Source: Nomia melanderi (lineage: Eukaryota; Arthropoda; Insecta; Hymenoptera; Halictidae). Taken from it: DNA of 64,000 nt. The position numbers were made by a program, and so were the translations under genes. How positions within the stretch are numbered: position 1 is the stretch's first letter; each line of letters starts with the position of its first letter. Below are positions 24,274-35,877 of the stretch, one piece after another. Location of the stretch: contig NC_135000.1 of NCBI RefSeq assembly GCF_051020985.1, positions 24,582,784-24,646,783 of the forward strand. The letters run 5' to 3'. Below the pieces are notes generated by a model. That model saw only the letters and a program-made list of their open reading frames with translations. It was not told the DNA's origin and searched no databases.

Positions 24274-24484
24274 TTGAATGTATTTGAGTGTGAGAATAGA
24301 TATATTGATGAGCGATGAATGTGCAATAGATGAATGACGCGACTGTGCGAGCGCGTTTTGAATGAACGTTCGAAGCACTGGAATATTCTAGAAATTGATT
24401 TCCTCTATATTGATTTTTATGTTAATAATGTTCGTTTTTTATGAATCTAGAATATTCTAAATACGTGAAGTTGATGCATGGTAA
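24274..24484 (+). repeat. interspersed repeat R2, plus-strand copy, with a heat-shock-element-like core
   Basis: About 210 bases recur in inverse orientation at 34732-34947. The stretch contains GAATATTCTAGAA (24381-24393), which fits the three-unit heat-shock element pattern GAAnnTTCnnGAA, and GAACGTTC (24364-24371) a few bases before it. A second CTAGAATATTCTA lies near 24447. The ends are not clear inverted repeats and I do not recognise the family. Confidence 0.7.
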
Positions 24485-25068
24485 ATAGTGTGCGAGTTGT
24501 TTGATTTGTGGATCGTTTTATTGTGAGTTCTCGTGAAATGATTATACTGTTTCAAATCAAACTCTCTTTCTCCTACAATACTGTTGTCGGCGAGTTCGCT
24601 TTATCTCCTCGATGTTGCAGCAGAGTTAGAGCACGGATAAACCAAACGAATCGAGTGGGTCGCGTGAATCGACCTGCCGAAGGGTGGCTCGCGGGATCCA
24701 ACGTTTCACGGGTAGTCGACTTTAGGAAAATTAATTTGATAGTTAGACGAGCGGGAGAATGGGATTAGGATTCGGTGTAGTCGGGCGCAAAGGAGTGTGT
24801 AGCCGTTCGGCTGTCCTTTTATCTCGGCTCGGTGCAGATTAGCGAGGACTTAACACGGTTATTGTTTTCGTAATCCTCTTGGAATCTCCGGTTCGGCAAA
24901 CATTTTCACGGCTAGCATCGCCGTCTCGCTCGCGCGCCCCCTCGTTTTCGCGTCGCGCCGCCGCGATAAAAATGTTAGCGGGCTGGAGGATAATAATGAA
25001 GGCACATCGCGCGCGCGATTCCACCGCGTGTCATTTTTCACACGAGCGAGTGGGAGTCTGCCGCCCAT

Positions 25069-25262
25069 TTAACACTAAAACTACCCAGCTGTTAAACCGA
25101 GTTTTTCAAATTGTTCTTTATAGAAACTCGAAGAGTGCATCTGTCGAGACTTCGGTTGATTTACAATTCAGTTTTCGCGGCGCTGAATCGATTTCTGTAG
25201 TAGTTAGAGAAATATTTATCCTTTTAATAATTCCAACAGGATATCAGGAATGGCATTTTGGA
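25069..25262. mobile_element. family A miniature transposon, right end eroded
   Basis: It begins TTAACACTAAAACTACCCAG. The interior words AGTGCATCTGTCGAGACTTC, GATTTACAATTCAG and ATCCTTTTAATAATT match the family A copy at 42.9 kb. The far end, around CAGGAATGGCATTTTGG, has lost its terminal repeat and TTAA. Confidence 0.65.
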
Positions 25263-25684
25263 GAAATCTCGTTTTTATATGAAGACACTTAGCTATGCCA
25301 CTTCGTTAATTACCACAGTATTTAAAGAAATATTAAGTTTGATTCAAATTGATTATTTAACATATATTACATAACAATTTGATATCTGAGTTCTTCCATA
25401 TATAGTGATCCAAGTTGAATTGCAAATCGGTGAAATCCAGTTTCCTGAAAATTAGCTCGTTCGTGTCAATCGTTATGCATTATTGTCTCTTCTAAACGCC
25501 TTGGTCGAAAACCTTTGAACACATTGAATCAATTTCTAAAAAAAATATATATAAAGAATAGATGGTTGATCATTTTACAGTATTCTCTTGTGCAATATGT
25601 CCTTTACATGTCATAATAACAAAAACTGTAGGTACCCATTGAATACAGTCCAGAGATCTAGGTTAATACTGATGAACCGACTTC

Positions 25685-25920
25685 AACCCTTTGCACTCGA
25701 AGCTTCTTCTCACTGACATTACCAGCAACTGGATGTAATTTTAATGGAGAAAGCATATTAACATATAAATAAATGATACAGGCGAAAAGAAAAGTCAAAT
25801 GTATTTTACTGTCTTTCATCGATTATAAATATTATAATATATTCAATGATAAAATTTTACAGTTTGTAATGACAAATTTCAAATGGCTCTGCTGCGTAGC
25901 CCTCGAGAGCAAAGGGTTAA
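25685..25920. mobile_element. family B miniature transposon, partner of a palindrome
   Basis: The left end reads CAACCCTTTGCACTCGAAG and the right end CTCGAGAGCAAAGGGTTAA. Its right part is copied in reverse orientation 43 bases further on, making the large palindrome at 25851-26092. Confidence 0.7.
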
Positions 25921-26092
25921 TAATCACGAATTACTGCTCGACGAAGTTAATATCTAGACATTCGACATCTTCTTCTCCCTCTTCTATTATTTTTAACTTC
26001 GTCGAGCAGTAATTCGTGATTATTAACCCTTTGCTCTCGAGGGCTACGCAGCAGAGCCATTTAAAATTTGTCATTACAAACTGTAAAATTTT
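25851..26092. repeat. near-perfect inverted repeat, two 100-bp arms, 42-base spacer
   Basis: The left arm (25851-25950) runs from AAAATTTTACAGTTTGTAAT to CTGCTCGACGAAGTTAA; the right arm (25993-26092) is its reverse complement with one visible mismatch. Homology continues a little further beyond a 3-base gap. The arms contain the end of a family B transposon plus about 30 bases of neighbouring DNA, so the duplication took flanking sequence with it. A transcript would fold into a 100-bp duplex, a possible source of small interfering RNA. Confidence 0.9.
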
Positions 26093-28764
26093 GTAATCAT
26101 TAAGTATGTAATATTAATATATTTCTCTCCATTCTCCGCTACAAGTTACAAACAGCTAATCTACTCTCCAACAATACATAATAAACTAAACACGCGGACG
26201 TTAATTCGTCGGCATTCACGGGCCGCGCCGTTGAGTGGGCGAAGAGTATAATGTTGTTTTAGGGGCGCAAGGAGATTGCCGTCAATCACGTAAATGAACA
26301 GTTCGCGTGGCTCTCCAGATAAGTTTGATTCGAATCATTGTCCGCGGGAAAATAAAATCGCGATTCCCCTCGAGCTGCGTGATTCGAGTGTAAATAAATT
26401 CCGCTCCGTTCTGCCGTGATTGTATCCGTCGATCTGCGATCTCTCCCTTCGCTCATCGCCGCGAGATCTTCGTTGCTCGCATTAGCAGATTACTGGACAT
26501 AACGAATAGAGATTTCTACGAGTCCGTTTACTCGACCAAAGGGAACCTCCCGCGCTTCATTACGCGGTTAGCGGTCCGCTCACTTATAAAACCCGGAGAA
26601 ATTGAAATTTGAACAGAGCTCGGCGATGCGCGGATATAAAATTCCTTTTGAAAACCGCGCGCGAGACTAAGCTTACGGAAAAGTCCCTCCAACGGCGCAT
26701 TAGATTCCAAGAACAATCGGAATATTCAGTAACTTCCATAAAAATGTTCTCTCGCGTCGAATATTTATCAATTTCGCGGTCTATTTTAAAATGTTTACGT
26801 GCATCGCCGGGGTGTCCCCTTTACGCGGAAAATCCCGTATAAAAAGGTCAATAATGGTTCACTGATGAAATAAAAATATTACGGTAATGGACCTTTGCAT
26901 CACAGTATCCTCTCCGCTGGAGAGCGCCGTTAAATGAAGCGATTTAATCTCACTTTTCGGTGCAAGGTTGCAGCTCGCTCGGCTCGGAAACCGTCTAAAT
27001 AACGCGGAGCGTCACATATTCTACAACATTAAACAAATGAGTTCCTCGATTCGGAGACACCGCTCCGGCGCCATTGATACGCAATTACCGAACCAACTAT
27101 TCGAGCGGTAGCGAAAGAATTACCGGATTCAATTACTCGATCGTATCTTCGACGGCCTAACAATGGCAGCTCGCCGGCTCCTCTGTCCCCGACGCATCTC
27201 CTCGAGCAACATTTAATATCACTTATTCGACGGTATTCAAACGCCGGGCTTTTATCGTTTCCACTACAATTACATAATGGGTATGTTGAAACGGTTGCGA
27301 TGCACCGGGCGGCGTTATTAAGCACTTCGCATTGTATCTTCGTCTAAATATACGTGAAGTTATAATTGGTCGCGGTTTCGCGTGATTTTATAACGCTCGC
27401 TCGCCCGTTTGCGCGCGCACGCTGCATCGCCGAGTTATTCGCGGCGACAGAATCGAATAATAATACTCGTCTCCGTTCGCAAAATGCTAATGAGCTTTCG
27501 AAAAAGCTAGCCGGCCTGTACTTGTAACAATGGGCCGGGAAAATGGTAGCTCGGTTTCTAGAATGCCTACGGCCGATCGATAGGCCCGTGGCTGCGGGAC
27601 GCAGCCACAACCGGAGAGCCAGAAACAGGTGATCGACCTGAGGCTTTTCGCGGAACGTTTGTGCCCGCCCGGAATTCCTGGTTATTACTTTATTCATCCG
27701 CGGCCGCATCAAACGTAAATAGACAGCGGCGTGTCTGTCGATGCGGACTGTTAATTGCAGCGAATGCCAGGATTGAAGACAATTTCAGTTTTACGGCGGA
27801 CTGAAGATAAAAATCTGTTTGTGAAATATTATTGCCGCGGTGAAAGTTGGAACTGCTAAATGTAGCGAATGTCGGGGAAAACTTTAGTTTTATAATAGAT
27901 TGATGATGGGAGTATTTTATAGAATATTATTGGGCGTCGATGAATTTAGTCGAACGTTCGTCTGTTTTCTGTTATATGGAACTCCGTGATATTCGTACAG
28001 AATTATGGAGTTTTAATTATTCTTATTCGTGGAATATTTATGCTGAAGTGTAATTCGGTTAATTATCTGAGACAGATATTTGCTCTAGACAATCCCAGTA
28101 ACTCCGTCGGAAACCCGCGACACGATTGTCGCCGCGATAATATCGAATTTCATGACTGCAATCAGTCGTCCCTAAATAATGCATTCGATGTATACCTTCT
28201 TTATATCTACATTTCAATGGCTGCTCCCACAATGAACCATTATCCACAAATACCAGTTCATCGACTCATTAATCAACAACAGTGTCGCATAATCAACTCA
28301 AAATCCCGGCAGCGACGAATACAGACGGAACGCTTCAATCGCGTCATCAGCACTGTCGAAACAATCGACGCGAAGCGACACGCGCGACAGCGAAAAACGT
28401 TGATCGGGAAGGCGACCGTAGACCGACCGATCGTTGAGATTCAGAGTCAGTCAGCAAAACGGCGAAACAACTGTCGTTGTATTCCTTGAAAGCTCGGGAG
28501 TGCTCGAGCGACGCGTCGAACTTCTGAGCAGCATCCGTCGAACAGAGGCTTCGATTACTCGTCGTTCGCAACTAGTTCGAGCCTCTCTCTCTCTCTCTAC
28601 GCGAAAATCGAACTTGCAATTCTTGGTATTACCGACGAACGATTCACCTTTCATACCGCGTCGCTCGTCTCGTACGCGCGCGTGGTTTGTTCCGTGGGGG
28701 ATTTAAAAATCGTTCCGCGAGCTTTAAGTGGCCGCACTAATCCCTGACTGTCTGGTTTGCGCAG

Positions 28765-28870
28765 AATGTTTTACGGGAGCTGGAGAAGAAAAAGCCGCAG
28801 CTGGACGAGCTGGTTCACACCGCAGAAAACCTTCGGGCGGACACGAACAGGCAGCAGCTGCACGGCAAAG
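28765..28870 (+). CDS. Dys: dystrophin exon encoding part of a spectrin-like rod repeat (exon B)
   Basis: The exon lies between CTAATCCCTGACTGTCTGG...GCAG (branch site, pyrimidines, acceptor) and AAAG|GTAAGT. It encodes 35 codons plus one base (phase 0 in, phase 1 out), beginning NVLRELEKKKPQLDELVHTA and ending RQQLHGK. From family knowledge, the pattern of charged residues then KPQLDEL and TAENL corresponds to one of the last spectrin-like repeats of dystrophin and utrophin, just before the WW, EF-hand and ZZ region that binds dystroglycan. Dystrophin links actin to the membrane glycoprotein complex in muscle and neurons. Only part of one triple-helical repeat is here; the rest must be in an exon beyond the window. 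Utrophin is a vertebrate duplicate, so an insect gene is best called Dys. Confidence 0.9.
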
Positions 28871-29088
28871 GTAAGTCCGGCCACGGCTTTCCATTCGGAC
28901 CCCCTTATGAATCTTCGAATTAATGCGGTTTAATGTTTCATGCAAGAGAGAGCCACTTTTACGGCGACGTATTTTCTTATCCTAATGTCTCTCGAGCGAC
29001 GGAACGTTCTGAATCATTGAATCCTTGATGCGCCACGGATTTAGAGTGTTTTCTTTTGCCACGAATCATTCGTGATGTAGATGCTATT

Positions 29089-29518
29089 AAGGTGGAGTAG
29101 GGTAAGTGCATAAACATTTGTTCGAAAATATTGTTTTTTAACATTTGGCATTGTACCATTGCTATTAATATATTTTAGATATTTTTATATTAGGACTTTA
29201 TTTCACTAGTTCCTTTGTATTTATTTATCCTTTATTTGCTTTACTCCAAAGCGAAACATATTTGAATGAAAAAAGTATTTTATAGCAAACATCAATAGTA
29301 ATACTCTTGCCTCACAGTTGTTGGATTTTTTACAATTTCCTTAAAAAATTAAAATATACAAGTGAGATTCGCTGTTTTGTCAATGTCAATCAAAGCGTAT
29401 TAACTGAAGTATTCGTTGATTTGAATAAATCTTAAAGTATTATAAAACAAATTAAAGATACGTGGGTTGAAAGTCAAACTTACTAAAAACTGGGGTGCAC
29501 TTACCCCACTCCACCTTA
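29089..29518. mobile_element. TA-flanked mariner-like miniature transposon
   Basis: The left end is TA then AGGTGGAGTAGGGTAAGTGC; the right end reverse-complements to TAAGGTGGAGTGGGGTAAGT, giving terminal inverted repeats of about 22 bp with one mismatch. The 426-bp element is flanked by TA, the target of Tc1/mariner transposases, and has no transposase reading frame. Confidence 0.85.
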
Positions 29519-29816
29519 CTTGAAATTCGGTGTTCTAGGGATTAACTTTGTTAGCGTCGTATCGAGACTTCCCAGGTGCATTTTGGATAATTGAATCTTT
29601 GTTGCACTAGATGTTTAACTTGCATTTGCTCATCGAATTTCCGGCATTTATCGGAACTCGGATTTTCCGAGTTATCGACATTGAACATACTGACATCGCG
29701 CTCCTAAAATTACTTTTACTAAACTGTTACTTTCAATTAATACTTCAAAACGTTAGGTAGTAAGTAATTCAAACCTAACGTTTATAAGTGTTCAATTTAA
29801 GTATTAATTTTAAGCA

Positions 29817-29985
29817 TTAACCCTTTGCGGACGAAGACTTTAAAGTACACAAAGCTTGCAACGTATGAAGCTAAATTATCGAATGCTTAAGCAAGAGTAA
29901 AAGAGGAAACTATTATTCGCAGCTTAGTATTCCAAATACGAAAATTTCATCTGATCGAAATGTCGACATTCGTCAAAGGGTTAAT
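29817..29985. mobile_element. short TTAA element splitting an older duplicated segment
   Basis: TTAA lies at 29817-29820 and 29982-29985. The ends are CCCTTTGCGGACGAAGAC and the complement of CCCTTTGACGAATGTCGAC. A 10-bp palindrome ACTTTAAAGT lies at 29837-29846. On either side, at about 29690-29800 and 30005-30095, are two diverged copies of a sequence with CCTAAAATTACTTTTACT and GTTAGGTAGTAA. Confidence 0.75.
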
Positions 29986-31021
29986 TGAACCATCGAAATT
30001 GAATATACTCTATCAGGTTCCTAAAATTACTTTTACTGAACTATCACTTTCAGTTCAATACTTAGAAGCGTTAGGTAGTAATTAGTTCACGCCTAACAAA
30101 CAGAAGCACACAGAAAAATATTGGGGCATAAAAGAACGACTTTCCTCTGGGTTGAAACGTTGAAGTCTCGTTACTGGATCCGTCTCGCGAGTTCACAGGT
30201 AATTCGATTCCCTCGCCAGCAGACAGTCTCCGATTGCGTCCCAGCTATACAATTCGATCATTTAATTATTGATTGGTTACTTCGCTAAGGGGAATGCAAA
30301 ATTGAGGCTGTCCGCGCGGTTAAATGCTCGCAGAGGGTATTCGTTGAAACTTTATATCTAATCGGCCTGGTAAAGAGGACGCCTAACCGCCGGTGATCGA
30401 TATTCGTATCGATATCCGGCGACCTTAATAAGTTTTTGTCGCCGTAATTGATACCGGGAGCAGCGGCGGGCTCTGCTTGCCAAGCACTTTTCGGCCGGGG
30501 CGAATTTCAGAAGTTTAATTATCGATCCTGATTGCTCGGCCCGTAATAAATCGGGCCATCTGTTCCTCGAGACAGCGTTGCTAAGACGGAGCGTCCCGCT
30601 CCGCGTTGTCTCTCTCGATCGTTTCTTACGTCGGACCGAATGGATCGTATGCAAAAGATTACCGGCGTCAGCGGAACTCTTATAGGAACGTTCTCGATTT
30701 ATCCCGCGTCCCTTGCACGGGCCATTTTGAAGTCGCCGGGATTTTATGAGTACGATCTGCTGGCATTAGCGCCAGTCGAATAGACTGATTTTTATTTTTC
30801 GTCTGCAGCAGAAATTGCGACAGTGCTTTTTTTATTTGCTGTTCGATTGATTTTTATCTTAGAATATGCATTACTAAATCGATTTCATCGTCTGTTTCGT
30901 AGATAATCGTTGACGAAAGAAATCTGCAATCGTTTTCTTTTAGTTGATAGTTCTAATTAGAATCGAAAAAGTTATATTGATATCAATATTAAGAGGACAA
31001 AGTGAAAGTTACTCATCATCG

Positions 31022-31240
31022 TAAATAATACATTATCTAGTTATCAAATTTCCATCGTTCACAGATATAAAATATAACTAACAAAATTAATGTACCTATA
31101 GGAAAGACCAAAACCAGTCACGTCTCGTACATTAATACATTACCTAGTTACCATACAAATTTTAATTACTCACAAATACGAGATCTAATAACCAAGAAAA
31201 TTAATTCAACTAAACCGAAACGAGTCACGTCTCACCACGA
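31022..31240 (+). repeat. diverged two-copy tandem repeat, period about 110 bp
   Basis: Each copy has AATACATTA(T/C)CTAGTTA, then a TTCACAGATA or CTCACAAATA word, then AGTCACGTCTC. The copies differ at many places. The stretch is AT-rich and non-coding. Confidence 0.6.
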
Positions 31241-31909
31241 AGATCTAAATAATTTCGAAAGTCTCGCCCACCTTGGCCCCCATTTTATCATCGCCCTGTA
31301 GATGCTGCTTACGCAGGGACCGCTTGTCTTCCGACTGCAGGCCGTCTTCCGGCAATACTTTTTTAATCACCGCGCCCATCGAAGAATCAATTATCAGCCG
31401 TGCTCGAAATTAGTTTCGCGAGGCGGCCCCGTTAATTCGTTTGATTTCGGAACTTTTTAAATCGCCGCGGATCCGCCGGGGATCGACGCAATCGTGGGTC
31501 GAGGCGGGAGATTAACGACGGCGCCGCTAATTGTTTCAAGAGCCCTGGAAATTTCCCCCCGTCTCCCTCCTTCGTCCTTTCCTCTCCTCCTCTTTCTCCC
31601 GGCCGCCGATGTCGCATTGTTCCTTCTATATTAGCGTGCCCGGTACTTGTCAGTCCCGTCTGCCGCTCGTGCATTACAGCCAGACGATTCTTTCGTCCAT
31701 TGTTCCCCGCGACCGCCCACTCTGCGCGAAATAGGGAGGAAAGGGCTCCCGTGCACGCCGTATCAACCGGTTGCGATCATCTTTCGCGTAATGCGTCGCG
31801 TTTAGAAAACACGCTTTAGGCACGCCTTATTTATTTTCAATGCACTCACTGGAAAATGCCCCCCATTGTGCCGCGAACGTAGGAAACCATGACTGCGATG
31901 TGTTTATTC

Positions 31910-32406
31910 ACCCTTGGCGCTCGAGGGCCGCCTTACAGTCGCTGATTCGACGTAGCGAACTTATACAATTTTCAATTCAATATTAACCGTTTGGCCGCTG
32001 ACGGACTTTGACATGTGCCAGAACTGCGGCACTAATTGCGCGTGTATGGGGAAAAATGGAGAACACTTTTCATATAGTAAACTCACTTATATTGCATTGC
32101 AACAATATAAATTGTTAAAAATATCATTTATTTACTTAAATTTGTTTTAATTCATTTTGTGGATGGAATTAGTAAAAACACAGTCTTGGCATAACAAAAA
32201 ACTCTTCGCAATTTTGGAAAAATATAAAAGTCAAACGGTTAAACCTTGTGTAATGTATCAACGCATAAAACGTCGAAGTAAAATAGTTCTGTCTCTTAAT
32301 TTACAGAAGATAATCAATTGTGTTAGCTGCGAAAAATATCGCTAATATTTAGTCAGAAAGTAATGAACATTTTTAATGAAAAATATTGTCGAGTGCAAAG
32401 GATTAA
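31910..32406. mobile_element. family B element interrupted by a second TTAA element
   Basis: The outer family B copy begins around ACCCTTGGCGCTCGAGGGCC and ends GTCGAGTGCAAAGGATTAA. It is split by a 252-bp element at 31983-32242, which has TTAA on both sides and terminal repeats CCGTTTGGC and the complement of CCGTTTGAC. Removing the insert rejoins AATTCAATAT with TGTGTAATGTATCAACGC, as in intact family B copies. The inner element shares no obvious interior with the others. Confidence 0.75.
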
Positions 32407-34309
32407 TTTCTTCTGTTCTCGTGGAATTGATGGAATTCTTGTATCGTTGGAGCTTAATGAAAATAGAATTTTGAAATATTTTCAAGGTACGAGTTTAGAT
32501 GGAAGTTAGGATTATATTATAGTATATTTTCTTTTATTTTTGTTTTATTCATGGGATGATCGAAATCTGAGAGATAGTTAGTGGTATATAGTGTCTAAAT
32601 TTAATAGATTGTCGAAGTAAACGTAGAAGCTGAGGCGACCATTCATATTTCTTTCAACAGGCACGATAATTCTGCACAGAGGTAATCAAATAATTTTTAG
32701 CTACACGTATTTCTTTAGGTCGTCTAACTTTGTGAAGGTTGCGCTGAAAAGCGCTTTATCACGGTAATCTTTCACCATCAACGAAGCTTAATGGTTACCG
32801 TATTAAAAAGCGACGGAATGATGAATAAGCGGCGCACAAAAAGAATTTCGTGTCCATGTCCCGCTTACAAATGACGAGCAGCTGTAAAACACTGTCGTGT
32901 GTTTATGGAAATGTTTCATTATACGTTCGTACGAGAGGAATCGTAATAAAAATTTGTGTTTAATGGACCCGTAACTATTAAAATTAGAAAAGCATAAAGA
33001 ATGAACATTTAAGAAGTTCGTGTAAATTAATAAGAGTAACAGCGTTCACGAACGTGAAGTAGTAGTAAGTAGTAGTGTCTACCAATGATCAGACACGAGT
33101 TACTTCTGCTTAAAGAGGCATTTTAATTCATCAGTGCCAAACAGGCAAGTTACTTTTCACATTTTCTTAGTACTCAAAGTCCCAGCAACATATTTACAAA
33201 AGATGTAATCGAAATTTCAAGTTTTAATGAAGTTATAGTTGTTCGAACAGAGGAGCACGCGAGAAAGCCGTTTTTCTTGCAACTACATTTTTCGAAGCGG
33301 TAAACATGATTTCCCCGAAACGATTACAGCTATCAATCTAAAACTTTCACAGCACGCGCGTGTAACGTCTCCCTATCGTCCGAGCTAAAACAACATAATT
33401 TAAACTACTTTAAAATTAAATCATCGATTCGCCCATGTCAATAGTCGCAACAGTCGCAAATTTCCCAAGTCCAGTAAACTTTCCAACGAACAGTCAATAA
33501 AACGGGATTAATCGAACAAACATATTTCATACGTGGAAACTGATATTATCAGCAGTTTCAATTCGCACGGGGAAAAAAGGATGTCCATGGGAAGCTCGAT
33601 TTTCCACGTGCGCAGCTGAAATTGCCGCAAAACCGTCTACCGGAGGCACCATATTAAACACCAGTTACGCCCGGAGAATGCACTTCCGGTATTCCCGTCG
33701 CGTGGCAGACGAGGAGAGAGAGAGAGAGAGAGGCAGTCTCGTGAAAGCTCGCTTAAGGTCGAACGCGCGATTTCCCGCCGGCAAGTTCGGCTCAGATCTA
33801 TTTTTAATCCGGTCAGTGGCCCTCTAAAAATAATCGTCGGCGTTGAAAGTTAGCCCAGCCTGTCGGGCACTAAACGGGGAAATAAAAGGGTGGGCTTCCA
33901 TCGATTTCGGGACGGGAAAAAGGGAAATCTCGCCGGTACCTCTGAAGTCGTCGCGTTACGGCGAAACTTGCAGTCTACTTTTTGGTGTCTGGCGTGCGCC
34001 GCCTCGGGAGATCGAAGCTGAACGAAGGCTAGGCCGGCCGGGCGCTCAGGTGGCTCGACACGGAAACTACCGGCGGCGCGGCGTATCGGCGGTCGGCCGT
34101 GTTTCGGCCCTCTCCCATGCAGATTTTTCATAACGGCCCCGTTATCGGGCCGCGGCGAACGTGCGGCCGCCACCGAACCGCGTCGCTGTTCCCTTACAGG
34201 CTTTAATTACGGGCACGAAGCGGCTCTACACGCCAGGCGTCCTCGCGTTTCTGAGGGACCCGAGCTACCCTCTCGATCCACACATTTTGTACAGGCTGTT
34301 TTCGAGACA

Positions 34310-34374
34310 AATTGCACACCGTGTGTGCAATTGATTACCGAGGATTTAAGACCGGTTGCACACCGTGTGTGCAA
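34310..34374. repeat. pair of identical TTGCACACCGTGTGTGCAAT palindromes
   Basis: AATTGCACAC-CGT-GTGTGCAATT (34310-34332) and TTGCACAC-CGT-GTGTGCAA (34356-34374) share 20 consecutive bases and are centred 44 bases apart, with unrelated sequence between. The pair is not flanked by TTAA. It may be a duplicated site for a dimeric DNA-binding protein, or a remnant of an element. Confidence 0.8.
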
Positions 34375-34731
34375 TAACAATGAGCATTTATCAGTTATTC
34401 TGAGTAAAGCAGTCGTCGAGATAAGATTTTTTTTTAATTAACCCTCTGTAGGTCTATGTAACTTTGAAGTCACATGTCAGTATATTGGAATCTTGTTGAT
34501 TTATTTCATTTTGCACTCGAAGTGGTGAATAAAATTAAGTAATCAGTTAACTTAAACTTTTGTACGCTCAGGCGTGAAAGTTTAACGTCATTGTAACTTG
34601 AAAGTTACAAAATGTACTCGTTTGAAGAAATTATTGAAGCTATTGAATACATTGTTAATTCGTATTCATATGTAGATATTTATTAATTTTGTCTCTTGTC
34701 TCATTCGCACACTTTATAAAACATTCTTTCA

Positions 34732-34947
34732 TTACCATGCATTAACTTCACGTATTTGGAATATTCTAGATTCATAAAAAACGAACATTATTAACATGAA
34801 AATCAATATAGAGAAAATCAATGTAGTCTAGAATATTCCAATGCTTTGCACATTCATTCAAAACGCGCTCACACACAGTCGGGTCATTCATCTATTGCAC
34901 ATTCATCACTCATCAGTGTATATATTCTCACACTCAAATACATCCAT
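34732..34947 (-). repeat. interspersed repeat R2, minus-strand copy
   Basis: This is the reverse complement of 24274-24484, from TTACCATGCATTAACTTCACG to TCTCACACTCAAATACAT. It keeps GGAATATTCTAGA at two places, but the three-unit heat-shock-like site seen in the other copy is one base short here. Confidence 0.7.
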
Positions 34948-35096
34948 TCTCACATTATAAATAATGTTATCTAATACGGTGACATCCAAGTAGATGAACA
35001 TAGAATAGTAATAGTGCAATTAGATTAAATGATTTAATATTATATTTTTTCCATTTTGTGTATTTCCCTTTATGACGTCGTGCGGCGTTCAACGTG

Positions 35097-35285
35097 TTAA
35101 CCCTAATCTAACTAAATTTTTTAGTATTTCATATTGCAGTTCGAAAAGTGTTTTAGGGCTTTTAAAATTTGAGCTTTACAAATAAATACAATAATGTTTT
35201 AATCATTCCTTTTATTCTCATAAGTGACTGAGAGTCACATCGTGGTATGATTCGTTATGAAAACACGTGATCCGATTAAGGTTAA
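35097..35285. mobile_element. TTAA element related to family B
   Basis: TTAA lies at 35097-35100 and 35282-35285. The ends are CCCTAATC and the complement of CCTTAATCGGATC, so the inverted repeat is short. A palindrome GTGACT-GAG-AGTCAC near 35225 has the same layout as the GGCGACT-GAG-AGTCGCC of family B, with compensated changes in the arms. Confidence 0.6.
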
Positions 35286-35642
35286 TCTGCATGGGTGGAA
35301 ATTATTAGGTTCGAAGTTGCCAGACGTTCCTATCACGAACGTATTGTAATGCGAGTTCGATATTGGCAGGTGTGCTGTCTCAATCTTTCTAACCAAGCCA
35401 TTGGATCTGATAGGATAGGGTGTACTATATTATTTTTCGAGGTTTTTATTGAGAACAATAAGATAACTTTCGAATTAGTACTAGTTCTACTAGTAGAAAC
35501 TAGTTTTCAATGTTGAATTGGAATTTCCTAAATTTAAAAAATTTCATGAATTATTCCGATTGCAATTGTCAGTTGCATAGTTCTCAAGATGATATCCCAA
35601 GTTTTAGGATGATTCTGCAGTTCCTGAGGCAGTTCTGTAGTT

Positions 35643-35877
35643 TTAACCCTTTGAACTCTGTAGGCTCCGATATTGCACCAGTTAATATTAAATATTTTAA
35701 TGAGTCTCGAAGAAACTACTTTAAAATTATTCGATTTTCCACACATCCAAATTTTGTACTAAGGAAAATAAAAGATCGAAGAAATGTTATAGCATCTCTC
35801 ATTTTCTCTAGGAATATTATAAAAATTAGTTGAAGTTGCTGATAGATCACAAAACAACCTGGAGTGCTAAGGGTTAA
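35643..35877. mobile_element. family B-like TTAA miniature transposon
   Basis: TTAA lies at 35643-35646 and 35874-35877. The left end is CCCTTTGAACTCTGTAGG; the right end is CCTGGAGTGCTAAGGG. The interior is more diverged than in other copies, and the usual subterminal palindrome is not evident. Confidence 0.65.

Larger units (their letters stand above)
4908..28764 (+). other. Dys: intron between exons A and B (about 23.9 kb)
   Basis: The intron runs from the GTAAGTA donor at 4908 to the GCAG acceptor ending at 28764. It is AT-rich with CpG-rich islands (about 5.7-7.1, 7.7-8.1, 9.0-9.6, 24.8-25.0 and 26.3-27.7 kb) in which no exon was recognised. Its structure is mostly repeats: TTAA transposons, tandem arrays and a repeat-rich block at 13.5-19.1 kb, each listed separately. 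The remaining gaps hold only short open frames without splice-site support. Confidence 0.6.

Noticed and set aside
34199..34335. Possible exon after TTCCCTTACAG, open for about 44 codons
   Set aside because: There is no donor before the stop, the peptide resembles no family, and the frame ends in the paired palindromes.
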